Source of the DNA: Verrucomicrobiota bacterium
Lineage (GTDB): Bacteria > Verrucomicrobiota > Verrucomicrobiia > Limisphaerales > JADJPG01
Assembly: GCA_016713365.1 (NCBI GenBank)
Contig: JADJPG010000065.1
Span: 1 to 54,315 of the forward strand
Length of the DNA: 54,315 nucleotides
Direction of reading: 5' to 3'
Shown one piece after another: positions 1-8,444 of the stretch. How positions within the stretch are numbered: the stretch's first letter is position 1; the number at the start of each line of letters is the position of its first letter. The notes beneath the pieces were generated by a model. It ran no database searches. It was not told the DNA's origin and saw only the letters and a list, made by a program, of their open reading frames with translations. Position numbers and translations under genes: made by a program.

Positions 1-2155
1 ACCTCTGACGCCGCCCGCTGATGGCGTGCTCGAACCTGCCAAGACGGAAGTCGGACTCCGCCGCCACCGGCCCGCGAATCACCGCCGCCAGCTCGTCGAT
101 GCGCCGGTGCAGGCGCTCCGGCACGAACTGTCGCACGAGCAATTCTTCCAGGTTGGCGCGATAGAGTTCACGGAAGGACTTCACGACGATAATGCGTTCG
201 AGCAGGCGATGGCGGCCGACCCACGGATGCCAGATGCTGGCCTGCTCCCGCTCGCGGTTGGTGCCGAGCAGGAAGAAACCGCCCCACGAGAGATCGAGAT
301 CCCACGGGATGAAACCGAACTTGTTCGAGGTCGGATCGAGATAAAGATGAAAGTTCTGGCCGTTGGAAAGAAAGCTGTCGTAGTTCGAAAGCAGCACTTC
401 GCACGCGAGGTAGCGCGCGAACTTCTCCAGGTCGAGGAACTCGCCAACACGTCGAGCAAACTCCTCGTCGGCCGCGTGGGTGAGCAGTCGCGAGAAATCA
501 ACGACGCGCTGCTGCTGCTCCGTTGTCGCCTTCGTCTTCAGATCGTAGATATCCGCGTAGGCCGACCAGTCATCACCGAGATGATGAAACAGCTGGTAAG
601 TCACCGGCTTAAAGATCGGCGTCCGCCGCGAGCCGAAATGGTCGAGGGCGAAATCCGCGTCCACCGGCTCCACCATTGCGTAGAGGCCCAGCGGTTTTTT
701 TGGCCACTTCCCCTCAACGCTCACGTCCACATACGCGTATGCCGTCCGCGGGGCCGGCACGCCCGCGTCGCGGAAGAATTCGTACGCCAGCGCGTCGCTC
801 ATGCTGGAGTAATCATTGATCAGATTGTTTAAGGTGAGTTCATCGACATCGCCCAGGCGCTGGCCTTTCACGAACTTGTTCAGATCAACCTTCAGCGAAC
901 GCTTCTCGCCATAGAGCGAGCCGAGGAAGGTTCCATTCCCCTTGATGCGCGCGGCGACATTCGTGAAGCGCAGCCCGCTGAAATCCAGATCCGCGTGTGC
1001 CCAGTCGAAGTCAAATCCCAGCACGCCAGCGAGCCCGCCACGTTGTGCTTCCGGATTACGCAAGAGCACCGTGCCATCGCGCTGCATGAAGTGCGGCAGA
1101 GGCGTGATGCGTTTCGGCTGCATCACCTCCCACTGGTCCGCCGAAAAGCTCAGGTGAACCAGCCAGATGTTCGTCGTTTGATACAAATCGCGGGCCGTGC
1201 GAACCGCGTGAGCCGTCGGCAGTGCGGCCGGCGCGGGTCCGGGCCAAGGCCTCGCCGGCGACGCAAGGCCCGGAACGGTGCGGCCCTCGTGTTTGATCGA
1301 GCCAACGAGAAACATCGAAATCAACCGGCTATGCCCATCGCGGCCCTCAACGATCCAAATCGTCGCTAGGAGCAGAATGACGCTCGCGACGAACGCGGGC
1401 ACGCCGAACACCACCCGTCGCCGCCAACGCGTCCACGCGAGCGTATTTAACACGCGCCGCGCGAGGACGTCCGCCGGTCGGCGAACTCCCGTCTCGACGA
1501 ACGCAGCCACTAATTGATCCACCAGTGCCGTGTCCGGCAACGGCTGGCATCCTTGAGCACAACACGCGTCCCTGAGCGCAGCAGAATCCACTTCGACCCC
1601 AGCTCCGCGCAAACGTCGCCGGAACTTCTCCGTGGCGCGTGCGACCAGTTTCGTGAGCTTCTTTTCCCGCACCCGCAGAACAGCCGCGGCGTCCGATGCG
1701 GCGAGCCCCTGAAATACGTGAACCAACATCGCCCGCCGCTGCGCCACCGGCAGGCGCTCGAGCGCTGAATCGAGAACCGGCGACAGACGGACCCACAACG
1801 GAGCATCGGTCGGAACAGATGTCCGCGCCGCGCGACGGAACCAGCCAACTGCGAATTTCCACCATCCCATTCGCTGCCTCTTCCTCACAGCGACATGGAC
1901 CAGTTGAAACAGCCATTCCGCGAGCACGGTCTTGCTGGGCAAGCGTCGCGCGCGCCTTGCAAGAACGAGGAACACCGCGCGGGAAATCTCGACCGCTGCG
2001 TCCACACTTCCCGTTCGTCGCAGCGCGGAGGAATAAACGAGGGCGAGGTGACGCTCGATCACGGGACGCAACAAGACAACATCGCGACGGCGACGGAAGG
2101 CGCGGAGAATTTCAGCATCCGACGGGGAGGAAAACTGGGAAGTGGGAAGAGTCAT
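1..2155 (-). CDS. ECF-sigma-like / transmembrane / CotH-kinase-like fusion protein (3' end off window)
   Basis: An uninterrupted frame of 718 codons starts at ATG 2155 and runs off the left edge. Residues about 10-190 resemble the verrucomicrobial ECF sigma pattern: a region-2-like part with SPSDAEILRAF and HLALVYSSALRRTG, then a region-4-like part with LDSALERLPVAQRRAM. The match is loose, so promoter recognition may be lost. A single hydrophobic helix at about 248-268 follows the basic run RWRRR, predicting N-in/C-out topology. Residues about 320 to the edge look like a CotH kinase domain: RIKGNGTF near 400, KRSLKVDLNKF, LNNLINDYSSM, a GLYAMVEPVD segment, and IPWDLDLSWGG near 620. CotH is an atypical protein kinase known from spore coats and found in many exported bacterial proteins. 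Inference: a membrane protein coupling an extracytoplasmic CotH domain to a cytoplasmic sigma-like domain. No strong Shine-Dalgarno is seen. The codon pattern is uniform throughout. Confidence 0.82.
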   Translation of the reverse strand, partial: MTLPTSQFSSPSDAEILRAFRRRRDVVLLRPVIERHLALVYSSALRRTGSVDAAVEISRAVFLVLARRARRLPSKTVLAEWLFQLVHVAVRKRQRMGWWKFAVGWFRRAARTSVPTDAPLWVRLSPVLDSALERLPVAQRRAMLVHVFQGLAASDAAAVLRVREKKLTKLVARATEKFRRRLRGAGVEVDSAALRDACCAQGCQPLPDTALVDQLVAAFVETGVRRPADVLARRVLNTLAWTRWRRRVVFGVPAFVASVILLLATIWIVEGRDGHSRLISMFLVGSIKHEGRTVPGLASPARPWPGPAPAALPTAHAVRTARDLYQTTNIWLVHLSFSADQWEVMQPKRITPLPHFMQRDGTVLLRNPEAQRGGLAGVLGFDFDWAHADLDFSGLRFTNVAARIKGNGTFLGSLYGEKRSLKVDLNKFVKGQRLGDVDELTLNNLINDYSSMSDALAYEFFRDAGVPAPRTAYAYVDVSVEGKWPKKPLGLYAMVEPVDADFALDHFGSRRTPIFKPVTYQLFHHLGDDWSAYADIYDLKTKATTEQQQRVVDFSRLLTHAADEEFARRVGEFLDLEKFARYLACEVLLSNYDSFLSNGQNFHLYLDPTSNKFGFIPWDLDLSWGGFFLLGTNREREQASIWHPWVGRHRLLERIIVVKSFRELYRANLEELLVRQFVPERLHRRIDELAAVIRGPVAAESDFRLGRFEHAISGRRQR

Positions 2156-2226
2156 TGTTGAGCCAGGAGTTGTTAATCAACTTGCCTCTTCCAAAACCTA
2201 TCCGGCTGGACCATCAAACCGAAATT

Positions 2227-2311
2227 TGGTGCGCATGGCAGGACTTGAACCTGCACGCCTTTCGGCACTACCACCTCAAAGTAGCGTGTCTGCCAATTCC
2301 ACCACATGCGC
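2227..2311 (-). tRNA. tRNA-Leu (anticodon GAG)
   Basis: On the minus strand the acceptor stem GCGCATG pairs with CATGCGC, followed by discriminator A and an encoded CCA (2229-2227). The D-arm, the anticodon stem CTACT/GGTAG with loop TTGAGGT (anticodon GAG, reading CUC and CUU), a long class II variable arm and a T-arm with GTTCAAGTC are all present. The length of 85 nt with CCA and the long variable arm fit tRNA-Leu. Confidence 0.96.
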
Positions 2312-2446
2312 AGCCGGGGGCATACTCAATCAATTCCTTTCGCGGGGCGCAAGAGCATTTTATTTTCACTTGGTTGCTGCCGGCCATCCGGATGGGAAAC
2401 TACTTTGCGCTTCTCCACGGGAATTCCGTGAACTAAGTTCGCAAAC

Positions 2447-4093
2447 ATGAACCTCGTCACTGCCTTTGGCAGAACTGCGCAGCTGCATCCGAAGAAGCCC
2501 GCCATCTTCTGGGGCGACGACGAATTCAGCTACGAACAGCTCTTCGCCCAGACCGCCTTCGCGGCGACCAAACTGCAAGCCCTGGGAGTGAAGCCTGGCG
2601 ACCGCGTCGGGCTCTGGCTCAAGAACTGCCCTGAGTTTGTCCCAGCGATTTTCTCCATTCTCGCCTGCGGCGCCATCGCAGTGCCCATCAATAACTTTCT
2701 CAAGCCCGAGGAGATTCAGCACATCCTCACCGACGCGGACATCAACGTCATCGTCACCGACTCCGCCATGGCGGAGCATTTGCCCGCGCTCACCGCGCTC
2801 CGTCCGCAATTGCAGTACTGGATCGTCGACGAACTCGCGAAACCGGAGAACCGCTCCGCCGCGCAGAGCGCCACCCTGCCCTCCGTGGCAAACAACGTTC
2901 AGCGGGACGACCTTGCCGTCATCATCTACACGTCGGGAACCACCGGCAAATCAAAGGGCGCGATGCTCACGCACGGCAACTTGCTGCACAACGTCGAGAG
3001 CTGTCGTCAGGTGATGCTCGTGATGGACCACGATCGTTTCGTCGTGCTGCTGCCGATGTTCCACAGCTTCATGCTCTGCGTCGGCGTGATGCTGCCGCTC
3101 ATCACCGGCGGTTCGATGGTCCTCATTCGCTCGCTGCATCCGGCCAAGAACATCATCGCGGACATCATTCGCCGACAAGCCACGATTCTGCCGGCGGTGC
3201 CGTCATTCTTCCGCACGCTCGCCGCAGCCGAAATGCCGCCCGGCCTACCCTTGCGCATCTGCATCAGCGGCGGTGCGCCGTTGCCGGTCGAGATTCTGCG
3301 CGAGTTCAATCGCAAGATGCCCATCCCGCTCATCGAAGGCTACGGCCTCAGCGAGGCGAGCCCGGTCGTGAGCTTGAATCCGATTCAAGGTCCGCAGAAG
3401 GAAGGCTCCATTGGTAAACCAATCCCGGATGTGGAAGTGACCATTCAGGACGATGACGGAAACATCCTCCCCATCGGCAGCACGGGCGAAGTGTGCGTAC
3501 GCGGCGGCAATGTCATGCGCGGCTACTGGAACCAGCCCGAGGCGACGGCGAAGACGATTCGCAACGGCTGGCTGCTGACCGGAGATGTCGGCCATGGCGA
3601 CGCCGAAGGGTTCTTCTACATCACGGATCGCAAGAAGGACATGCTCATCGTCAATGGCATCAACGTCTATCCGCGTGAGATCGAAGAAATCCTCTACCAC
3701 ATCCCGGGCGTGAAAGAGGCCGCGGTGATCGGCGTGCCCGATCCGCGGCGCGGTGAGCATCCGGTCGCATTCGTCGCCCCGAATGACGGCGTGACGCTCG
3801 ACGAGCGGGAGATCCTCAACACGCTTCGCCAAAAGCTCGCGGACTACAAGGTGCCGAAGAAGATCAACTTCGTCACCGCGCTCCCGCGCAACCCAACCGG
3901 CAAGGTGCTGAAGCGCGAGCTGCGGCAGCAGGTGAATGACAATGTTCATGAGTGTTTGGATCTTGGGAGCTTGTTAGTGTTTTCGACTTGGTCACCGATT
4001 GAATTCGGGTTGGGCCGTAACCTCCTCCCATGCGAATACTCAGCGGCATCCAGCCCAGCGGCGCGTTGCATCTCGGCAATTACTTCGGGATGA
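2447..4093 (+). CDS. AMP-forming long-chain fatty acid-CoA ligase (acyl-CoA synthetase)
   Basis: Activates a carboxylic acid, probably a fatty acid, as acyl-AMP and then acyl-CoA (ANL superfamily, FadD-like). Visible motifs are the P-loop-like YTSGTTGKSKGAML (about residue 163), the EGYGLSEASPV segment (about 300), the TGDVG core with the ITDRKKD hinge (about 380-400) and the C-terminal catalytic lysine context NPTGKVLKREL (about 485-495). The start ATG 2447 lies just after a short leader downstream of the tRNA gene. Oddity: the family normally ends soon after the GKVLKREL region. Here about 50 further residues (from about 3930) are low-complexity and read 64 bases into trpS, so the natural stop may have been lost by a small indel. 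Substrate chain length cannot be told from sequence alone. Confidence 0.9.
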   Translation: MNLVTAFGRTAQLHPKKPAIFWGDDEFSYEQLFAQTAFAATKLQALGVKPGDRVGLWLKNCPEFVPAIFSILACGAIAVPINNFLKPEEIQHILTDADINVIVTDSAMAEHLPALTALRPQLQYWIVDELAKPENRSAAQSATLPSVANNVQRDDLAVIIYTSGTTGKSKGAMLTHGNLLHNVESCRQVMLVMDHDRFVVLLPMFHSFMLCVGVMLPLITGGSMVLIRSLHPAKNIIADIIRRQATILPAVPSFFRTLAAAEMPPGLPLRICISGGAPLPVEILREFNRKMPIPLIEGYGLSEASPVVSLNPIQGPQKEGSIGKPIPDVEVTIQDDDGNILPIGSTGEVCVRGGNVMRGYWNQPEATAKTIRNGWLLTGDVGHGDAEGFFYITDRKKDMLIVNGINVYPREIEEILYHIPGVKEAAVIGVPDPRRGEHPVAFVAPNDGVTLDEREILNTLRQKLADYKVPKKINFVTALPRNPTGKVLKRELRQQVNDNVHECLDLGSLLVFSTWSPIEFGLGRNLLPCEYSAASSPAARCISAITSG

Positions 4094-4995
4094 TGCGCCC
4101 CGCCATCGAACTGCAAGACCAGGGCGAGGCGTTCTATTTCATCGCGGATTATCACTCCATGACGTCCCTCACGGACGCCGCGCAGCGCCGCAAGAACTCG
4201 CTTGATGTCGCGCTGGATTTCCTCGCGTGCGGACTCGACCCGAAGAAGTCCGTGTTCTGGAAACAATCCGACGTGCCGGAAGTCACCGAGCTGACCTGGC
4301 TGCTCAGCACCGTCACGCCGATGAGCCTGCTGGAGAAATGTCACTCCTACAAAGACAAGACCGCCAAAGGCATCGCGCCGAGCCACGGCCTCTTCGCCTA
4401 TCCGGTACTCATGGCGGCGGACATTCTGATCTTCGATTCGAACGTCGTTCCCGTCGGCCGCGACCAGAAGCAACACGTCGAAGTCACGCGCGACATCGCG
4501 ATCAAATTCAACGAACTCTACGGCCAGACGTTTATCCTGCCCGAGCCGCGCATTCGCGATGAGGTCGCCGCCGTGCCCGGACTCGACGGACAGAAGATGA
4601 GCAAGAGCTACGGCAACACCATCGAGATCTTCGGCGACGAGAAAGCCACGAAGAAGAAGATCATGGGCATCACGATGGACAGCCGCACCCCGCAGGAACC
4701 GAAGCCCGACGCAGACAAGAACCTCGCCATCCAGTTGCTTAAGCTCGTCGCGCCGGCTGAGGTCGCGAAGGATTTCGAAGACCGTCTCCGCGCTGGCGGG
4801 CTCGGCTACGGCGATTTGAAGAAAGGTCTCTTCGAGCACTACTGGAATCATTTCGCTCCAGCCCGCGCCAGCCGCGCCGAACTGGTTGCGAACATGGATT
4901 ACGTCCAGCAAGTGCTGAAGGACGGTGCCCACCGCGCGCAAACGCTGGCCCGCAGCGTTCTCGACCGCGCGAAGAAGGCGAGCGGGTTGATCTAG
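4030..4995 (+). CDS. trpS: tryptophan--tRNA ligase
   Basis: Class I aminoacyl-tRNA synthetase charging tRNA-Trp. The N-terminus MRILSGIQPSGALHLGNYFG carries the HIGH-like signature (HLGN), and QKMSKSYGN near residue 193 is the KMSKS loop. At 321 residues it has the usual length for bacterial TrpRS. The start overlaps the extended 3' end of the acyl-CoA synthetase frame by 64 bases. ATG 4030 is chosen because the conserved N-terminus begins exactly there. Confidence 0.97.
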   Translation: MRILSGIQPSGALHLGNYFGMMRPAIELQDQGEAFYFIADYHSMTSLTDAAQRRKNSLDVALDFLACGLDPKKSVFWKQSDVPEVTELTWLLSTVTPMSLLEKCHSYKDKTAKGIAPSHGLFAYPVLMAADILIFDSNVVPVGRDQKQHVEVTRDIAIKFNELYGQTFILPEPRIRDEVAAVPGLDGQKMSKSYGNTIEIFGDEKATKKKIMGITMDSRTPQEPKPDADKNLAIQLLKLVAPAEVAKDFEDRLRAGGLGYGDLKKGLFEHYWNHFAPARASRAELVANMDYVQQVLKDGAHRAQTLARSVLDRAKKASGLI

Positions 4996-5012
4996 AACCC
5001 ACCGAGAATACT

Positions 5013-6224
5013 TCACGGCGTGCTCAGCTCGACATGCTCCGAGCTGATGTGACAACCCGCAGCGTCCTTCACTGCGAGAAACGCCACTAGCGGACGCGTT
5101 GGTGGAAGTTCACCCACCAGTTTGCCGTTCTCGATTCGCGCCGGGACGGCCTGCCAGCTCCGCTTTTGCCAAGCGCCCGAATTCGTCGTGTAGCACAAGG
5201 ACACTTCCTTGAACCCAGTCGCGCGATCCACCGCCGCGCGCAGTTGCCCGGACTTCACCTCCACCACGCCGATTCGCGGCAACGGCGACTCGCCGCGCAG
5301 CACATTGCCCACGAAGGCATCGACTTCCGGGAAGGTCCAGATGTGACCGTGCGGCCGGTTCACGGCCATGGACACATGCCGCCATTTCTCAGGCACGAGC
5401 CTGTAGGTCTTGCGGTAGCTGTCCATCGGATACGCGAAGTCCGTGGTGCCGTTCACAAACAGAATGGGATACCGCACATCGCCGACATACTGGCTCGGAT
5501 CAAACAATCGCAACCACAGAGCGCGCGCCTCGGGAGTCATGGCGGCGAGCGATTTGTCCTTCCAAACGCTGTTGTCACCGAGGAAGCCGCACCCATAAAC
5601 CGGCACCGCCACTTTGAAGCGCGCATCGATGCCCGCCGCGATGCAGGTCAGATACCCGCCCCAACTGATGCCCGTGATGCCGGTGCGATTCGCGTCCACT
5701 TCCGGCAAAGACCGCAGCAGCGAATGTCCCCGCACCACGGCGGCGACCGCGTGATACGTCCACATCTGCGACGCCTCGGCTTCCGTGAAATTGCGAAACT
5801 TGATTGTGTCCGCCTGATCGGGCCCGCCGTCCGGCGACCGTCCGCTCGGTCCATGGCCTGCGAGATCCATCGCCAGCGCCACGTAGCCGCGCTTCGCCCA
5901 GTGCTCGGCCCATTCCTTGAACGCCTTTCCGCCGCCGCCGTGCACCAACACCATCGCGGGATTCTTGGTAGCCGCAGAATTTGTGGGGCGACCGAGGTAG
6001 GCGAACACCCGCGTCGGTTTTCCATTCAGCAACTCGCCTTCGTAATAGAGTTCCTGAACCAGGCCGTTCGTCGAACCCCAGGTTGCTGCGGGAACTTTTG
6101 ACAATGCGGCGAGATTCCACGGACCGCTTGCGGGCTTCCGCGACAGGTTTGCGCAGCCTGCGGCCAATACCAGCGCGATCAACGCACACGCCAGCCGGGG
6201 GATGAAATGTCTCAGGGAAAACAT
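5013..6224 (-). CDS. exported alpha/beta hydrolase (acetyl-xylan-esterase-like), probable lipoprotein
   Basis: 403-residue hydrolase. The start at ATG 6224 gives a typical signal peptide with a lipobox (LVLAAGC, Cys24), so it is probably lipid-anchored; the frame is open further upstream but reads as non-coding. Alpha/beta-hydrolase features in order are an oxyanion region VLVHGGGGKAFKEW (about 95), the nucleophile elbow GISWGG (about 190), an acidic residue in the NGTTDFAYP segment (about 255) and a histidine in NRPHGHIW (about 290). The C-terminal 90 residues form an extra beta-rich part. The substrate is unknown; such enzymes often deacylate polysaccharides or cleave esters. It is the distal gene of a minus-strand run with agmatine deiminase and an aldo/keto reductase, 56 bases from the former. 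Confidence 0.82.
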   Translation of the reverse strand: MFSLRHFIPRLACALIALVLAAGCANLSRKPASGPWNLAALSKVPAATWGSTNGLVQELYYEGELLNGKPTRVFAYLGRPTNSAATKNPAMVLVHGGGGKAFKEWAEHWAKRGYVALAMDLAGHGPSGRSPDGGPDQADTIKFRNFTEAEASQMWTYHAVAAVVRGHSLLRSLPEVDANRTGITGISWGGYLTCIAAGIDARFKVAVPVYGCGFLGDNSVWKDKSLAAMTPEARALWLRLFDPSQYVGDVRYPILFVNGTTDFAYPMDSYRKTYRLVPEKWRHVSMAVNRPHGHIWTFPEVDAFVGNVLRGESPLPRIGVVEVKSGQLRAAVDRATGFKEVSLCYTTNSGAWQKRSWQAVPARIENGKLVGELPPTRPLVAFLAVKDAAGCHISSEHVELSTP

Positions 6225-6280
6225 GCGAGACGATGTTGAACTCGCGCCGCTGTGCCCGCAAGTCCTCGAAAGGAGGTGTA

Positions 6281-7351
6281 TCAGGCCGGTTCCTGCTGGG
6301 TGATGCAGTGGAAGGAGCCCAGTCCCCAGATGAGGTCGGTGGAATCGACACCGATCACTTGGCGATCCGGAAAATGCTCCTGCAAGGTCGCGATGGCAAC
6401 CTTGTCGTTCTTGTGGCGGAAGGTCGGCACGAGCACAATTTTGTTCGCGATGTAAAAATTCGCGTAGCTCGCCGGGAGCCGCTGGCCTTGATGTTCGACC
6501 ATGCCGGGCGTCGGCAATTTCACGATGTGAAACAAACGGTCGCGATGATCGCGCGCCAGGCGGAGGCGACGGAAGTTCTCCTGCAACGCAGTGTAGTTCG
6601 CATCGTCGATGTCTTCCTCGACGATCGTCACGATCGTCGTCGGATTGATGAAGCGAGAGAGGTCGTCCACGTGGCCATCCGTGTCGTCGCCCACGATGCC
6701 GTCGCCGAGCCAAATAATCTTTTCGACGCCGAAGTAATCGCGGAGGAAACGGCCGATTTCCTCCTGGGACATGGAAGGATTACGATTCGGATTCAGCAGA
6801 CAAGATTCCGTCGTGAGCAACGTGCCGAGGCCGTTGACATCCACCGAGCCGCCTTCCATCACGATGCCCGGCGAGAAGAGATGCAGGCCGCGCAGTTTGG
6901 CGACGTGCTGCGGCACAGCGTCGTCGAGGTCGTAGGGAGGATACTTGTCGCCCCAGGCGTTGTAACCCCAATCGACCACAGCTCTCTCGTGCCGGCCGTG
7001 ATGATCGCGGGTGACAAAAATCGGGCCGTGGTCACGGCACCACGGTTCATACGCGGGGAAGTGATGGAAATGAACACGCTCCAATGGCGTTTGGTGCTTC
7101 GTCAACACCCCGCGGACCGTCGCTTCCATATCCGCATCCCAGACGTTGATGTTCACGTCTTCGACCTTCACTAGATGCCGAATCAACTCCGCATAAACCG
7201 GCGGCACCGCGTCGTAGCGATCGGGAAAACTGATGCCCTCCGGCCGCGGCCAGGTGAACCAGGTTCCCGTGTGCGGTTCCCATTCCGCCGGCATGCGAAA
7301 GCCCAGACGTGTCGGAGTCTTGTTGAAAAACGTGGTCGTGTTTTCGCTCAT
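6281..7351 (-). CDS. aguA: agmatine deiminase
   Basis: Member of the peptidyl-arginine/agmatine deiminase family, which hydrolyses agmatine to N-carbamoylputrescine and ammonia. Seen: a MPAEWEPHTGTWFTWP start (about 20), PWCRDHGPIFV (about 95), MEGGSVDVNGLGTLLTTESCLL (about 165), WLGDGIVGDDTDGHVDD (about 215) and the catalytic cysteine in GSFHCITQQEP at the extreme C-terminus. At 356 residues it matches the family. The start at ATG 7351 (MSENTT) is preferred over an upstream in-frame codon because homology begins shortly after it. The stop of the aldo/keto reductase gene lies 8 bases upstream, so the two are probably co-transcribed. No N-carbamoylputrescine amidase (aguB) is in the window. 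Confidence 0.93.
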   Translation of the reverse strand: MSENTTTFFNKTPTRLGFRMPAEWEPHTGTWFTWPRPEGISFPDRYDAVPPVYAELIRHLVKVEDVNINVWDADMEATVRGVLTKHQTPLERVHFHHFPAYEPWCRDHGPIFVTRDHHGRHERAVVDWGYNAWGDKYPPYDLDDAVPQHVAKLRGLHLFSPGIVMEGGSVDVNGLGTLLTTESCLLNPNRNPSMSQEEIGRFLRDYFGVEKIIWLGDGIVGDDTDGHVDDLSRFINPTTIVTIVEEDIDDANYTALQENFRRLRLARDHRDRLFHIVKLPTPGMVEHQGQRLPASYANFYIANKIVLVPTFRHKNDKVAIATLQEHFPDRQVIGVDSTDLIWGLGSFHCITQQEPA

Positions 7352-7359
7352 GATGAACC

Positions 7360-8304
7360 TCAGGGCAGACGTTCGCCGCGCGCTGCCAGCAACAGTTGAT
7401 ACCATTCTTCGCGACTCAAGGACAACTCGGTAGCCTTCGCAGCTTGCCGAATGTTCTCAATACTCGTCGAACCCAGAATCGGGACGATCCCCGCAGGGTG
7501 TTTGAGCAACCAGGCAAGCGACACGGCTGCGGGTGTGGAGTCGTGAATCCTGACGATGCGCTTCAGAACGGATTTTACGGCGGCTGTCGTCTTTTTGTAC
7601 GATTCCTGTGAAGGCAAAATCTTGGTCGCACCGTCGGCCAGAATGCCGCCCCCCAGCGGACTCCAAGCCATCGGCGTGATTTTTTCAGCGAGACATTGAT
7701 CCAGGGTGCCGTCCTCCAGCCGCGTGAGGTTGGCGAGACTGATCTCGACCTGATTCACGATCAGCTTCATCGGACACGCCGATTGCAGCGCACCGACCTG
7801 GGACGGATGGAAATTGGAAACACCGAACTCGCGAACCTTGCCCGCCTTTTTCAAGCGACTGAACGCGGACGCAACTTCGGTCGGGTCCATCAAATAATCC
7901 GGGCGGTGAAGTTGGTAGAGGTCGATGGTGTCGACACCCAGCCGCTTCAGCGATTGTTCGCAGGAACGAATGATGTAGTCCGCCGAGAAATCGTAGCGGT
8001 AAGGCGAGTCCTTCGCCGGCTCGCCGGCCATCCGAATGCCGCACTTCGTGGCGATGACGATGTCCTTCCGCAGACTGCGGTTCGACTTCAACACCTGCCC
8101 GAGAATTTTCTCCGTCTCGCCGTGGCAATAGATGTCCGCCTGATCGAACAGCGTGAAGCCGGCGTCGAACGCGGTTAGAATCGCTTTTCGTCCGACCGCT
8201 TGATCGGAGGCTTTCACCTTCGTCGGATCCCAAGTGCCGGCGATGCGCCAGCAGCCGTAGGCCATCCGGCTGACTTTGAGTGACGAAAGCGAAACGAGTT
8301 TCAT
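7360..8304 (-). CDS. aldo/keto reductase
   Basis: NAD(P)H-dependent oxidoreductase of the AKR fold, 314 residues from ATG 8304. The tetrad is recognisable: Asp and Tyr in LFDQADIYCHGETE (about 55), Lys in IATKCGIRM (about 85) and His in LYQLHRPDYL (about 130). A cofactor-binding segment PILGSTSIENI lies near residue 280. It resembles the YdhF/oxidoreductase branch. The frame stays open upstream of 8304, but that DNA contains the terminator at 8385-8425 and is non-coding in character. First gene of the minus-strand group with agmatine deiminase and the exported hydrolase. Substrate not predictable. Confidence 0.9.
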   Translation of the reverse strand: MKLVSLSSLKVSRMAYGCWRIAGTWDPTKVKASDQAVGRKAILTAFDAGFTLFDQADIYCHGETEKILGQVLKSNRSLRKDIVIATKCGIRMAGEPAKDSPYRYDFSADYIIRSCEQSLKRLGVDTIDLYQLHRPDYLMDPTEVASAFSRLKKAGKVREFGVSNFHPSQVGALQSACPMKLIVNQVEISLANLTRLEDGTLDQCLAEKITPMAWSPLGGGILADGATKILPSQESYKKTTAAVKSVLKRIVRIHDSTPAAVSLAWLLKHPAGIVPILGSTSIENIRQAAKATELSLSREEWYQLLLAARGERLP

Positions 8305-8384
8305 AGTGCTCAGGCTGCGAAAACGGCGGAGGTGTAGATCAGAAACGAGGAACCGGAAAGCCAATTGTTCAACGCCATCAGCCG

Positions 8385-8425
8385 AGAAAAGAAAAACTCC
8401 GTCCGGCATCTGCCGAACGGAGTTT
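8385..8425 (-). terminator. Rho-independent terminator after the nucleotide-sugar dehydrogenase gene
   Basis: AAACTCCGT (8394-8402) pairs with ACGGAGTTT (8417-8425), with a further inner helix around a TC loop. On the minus strand it is followed by a T-rich tract (complement of 8385-8396). It lies just past the stop at 8445 and separates the sugar-nucleotide genes from the aldo/keto reductase group. Confidence 0.85.
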
Positions 8426-8444
8426 AGCAAAAGAGGCAGGCCGC

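Noticed and set aside
26..832. Plus-strand open frame of 268 codons
   Set aside because: Arg/His-rich composition with no recognisable motif; it lies antisense to the sigma-TM-CotH gene, whose protein has clear domains.
5013..6713. Extension of the exported hydrolase upstream to 6713
   Set aside because: The extra residues overlap the agmatine deiminase gene and lack conservation; the signal peptide with lipobox starts at 6224.
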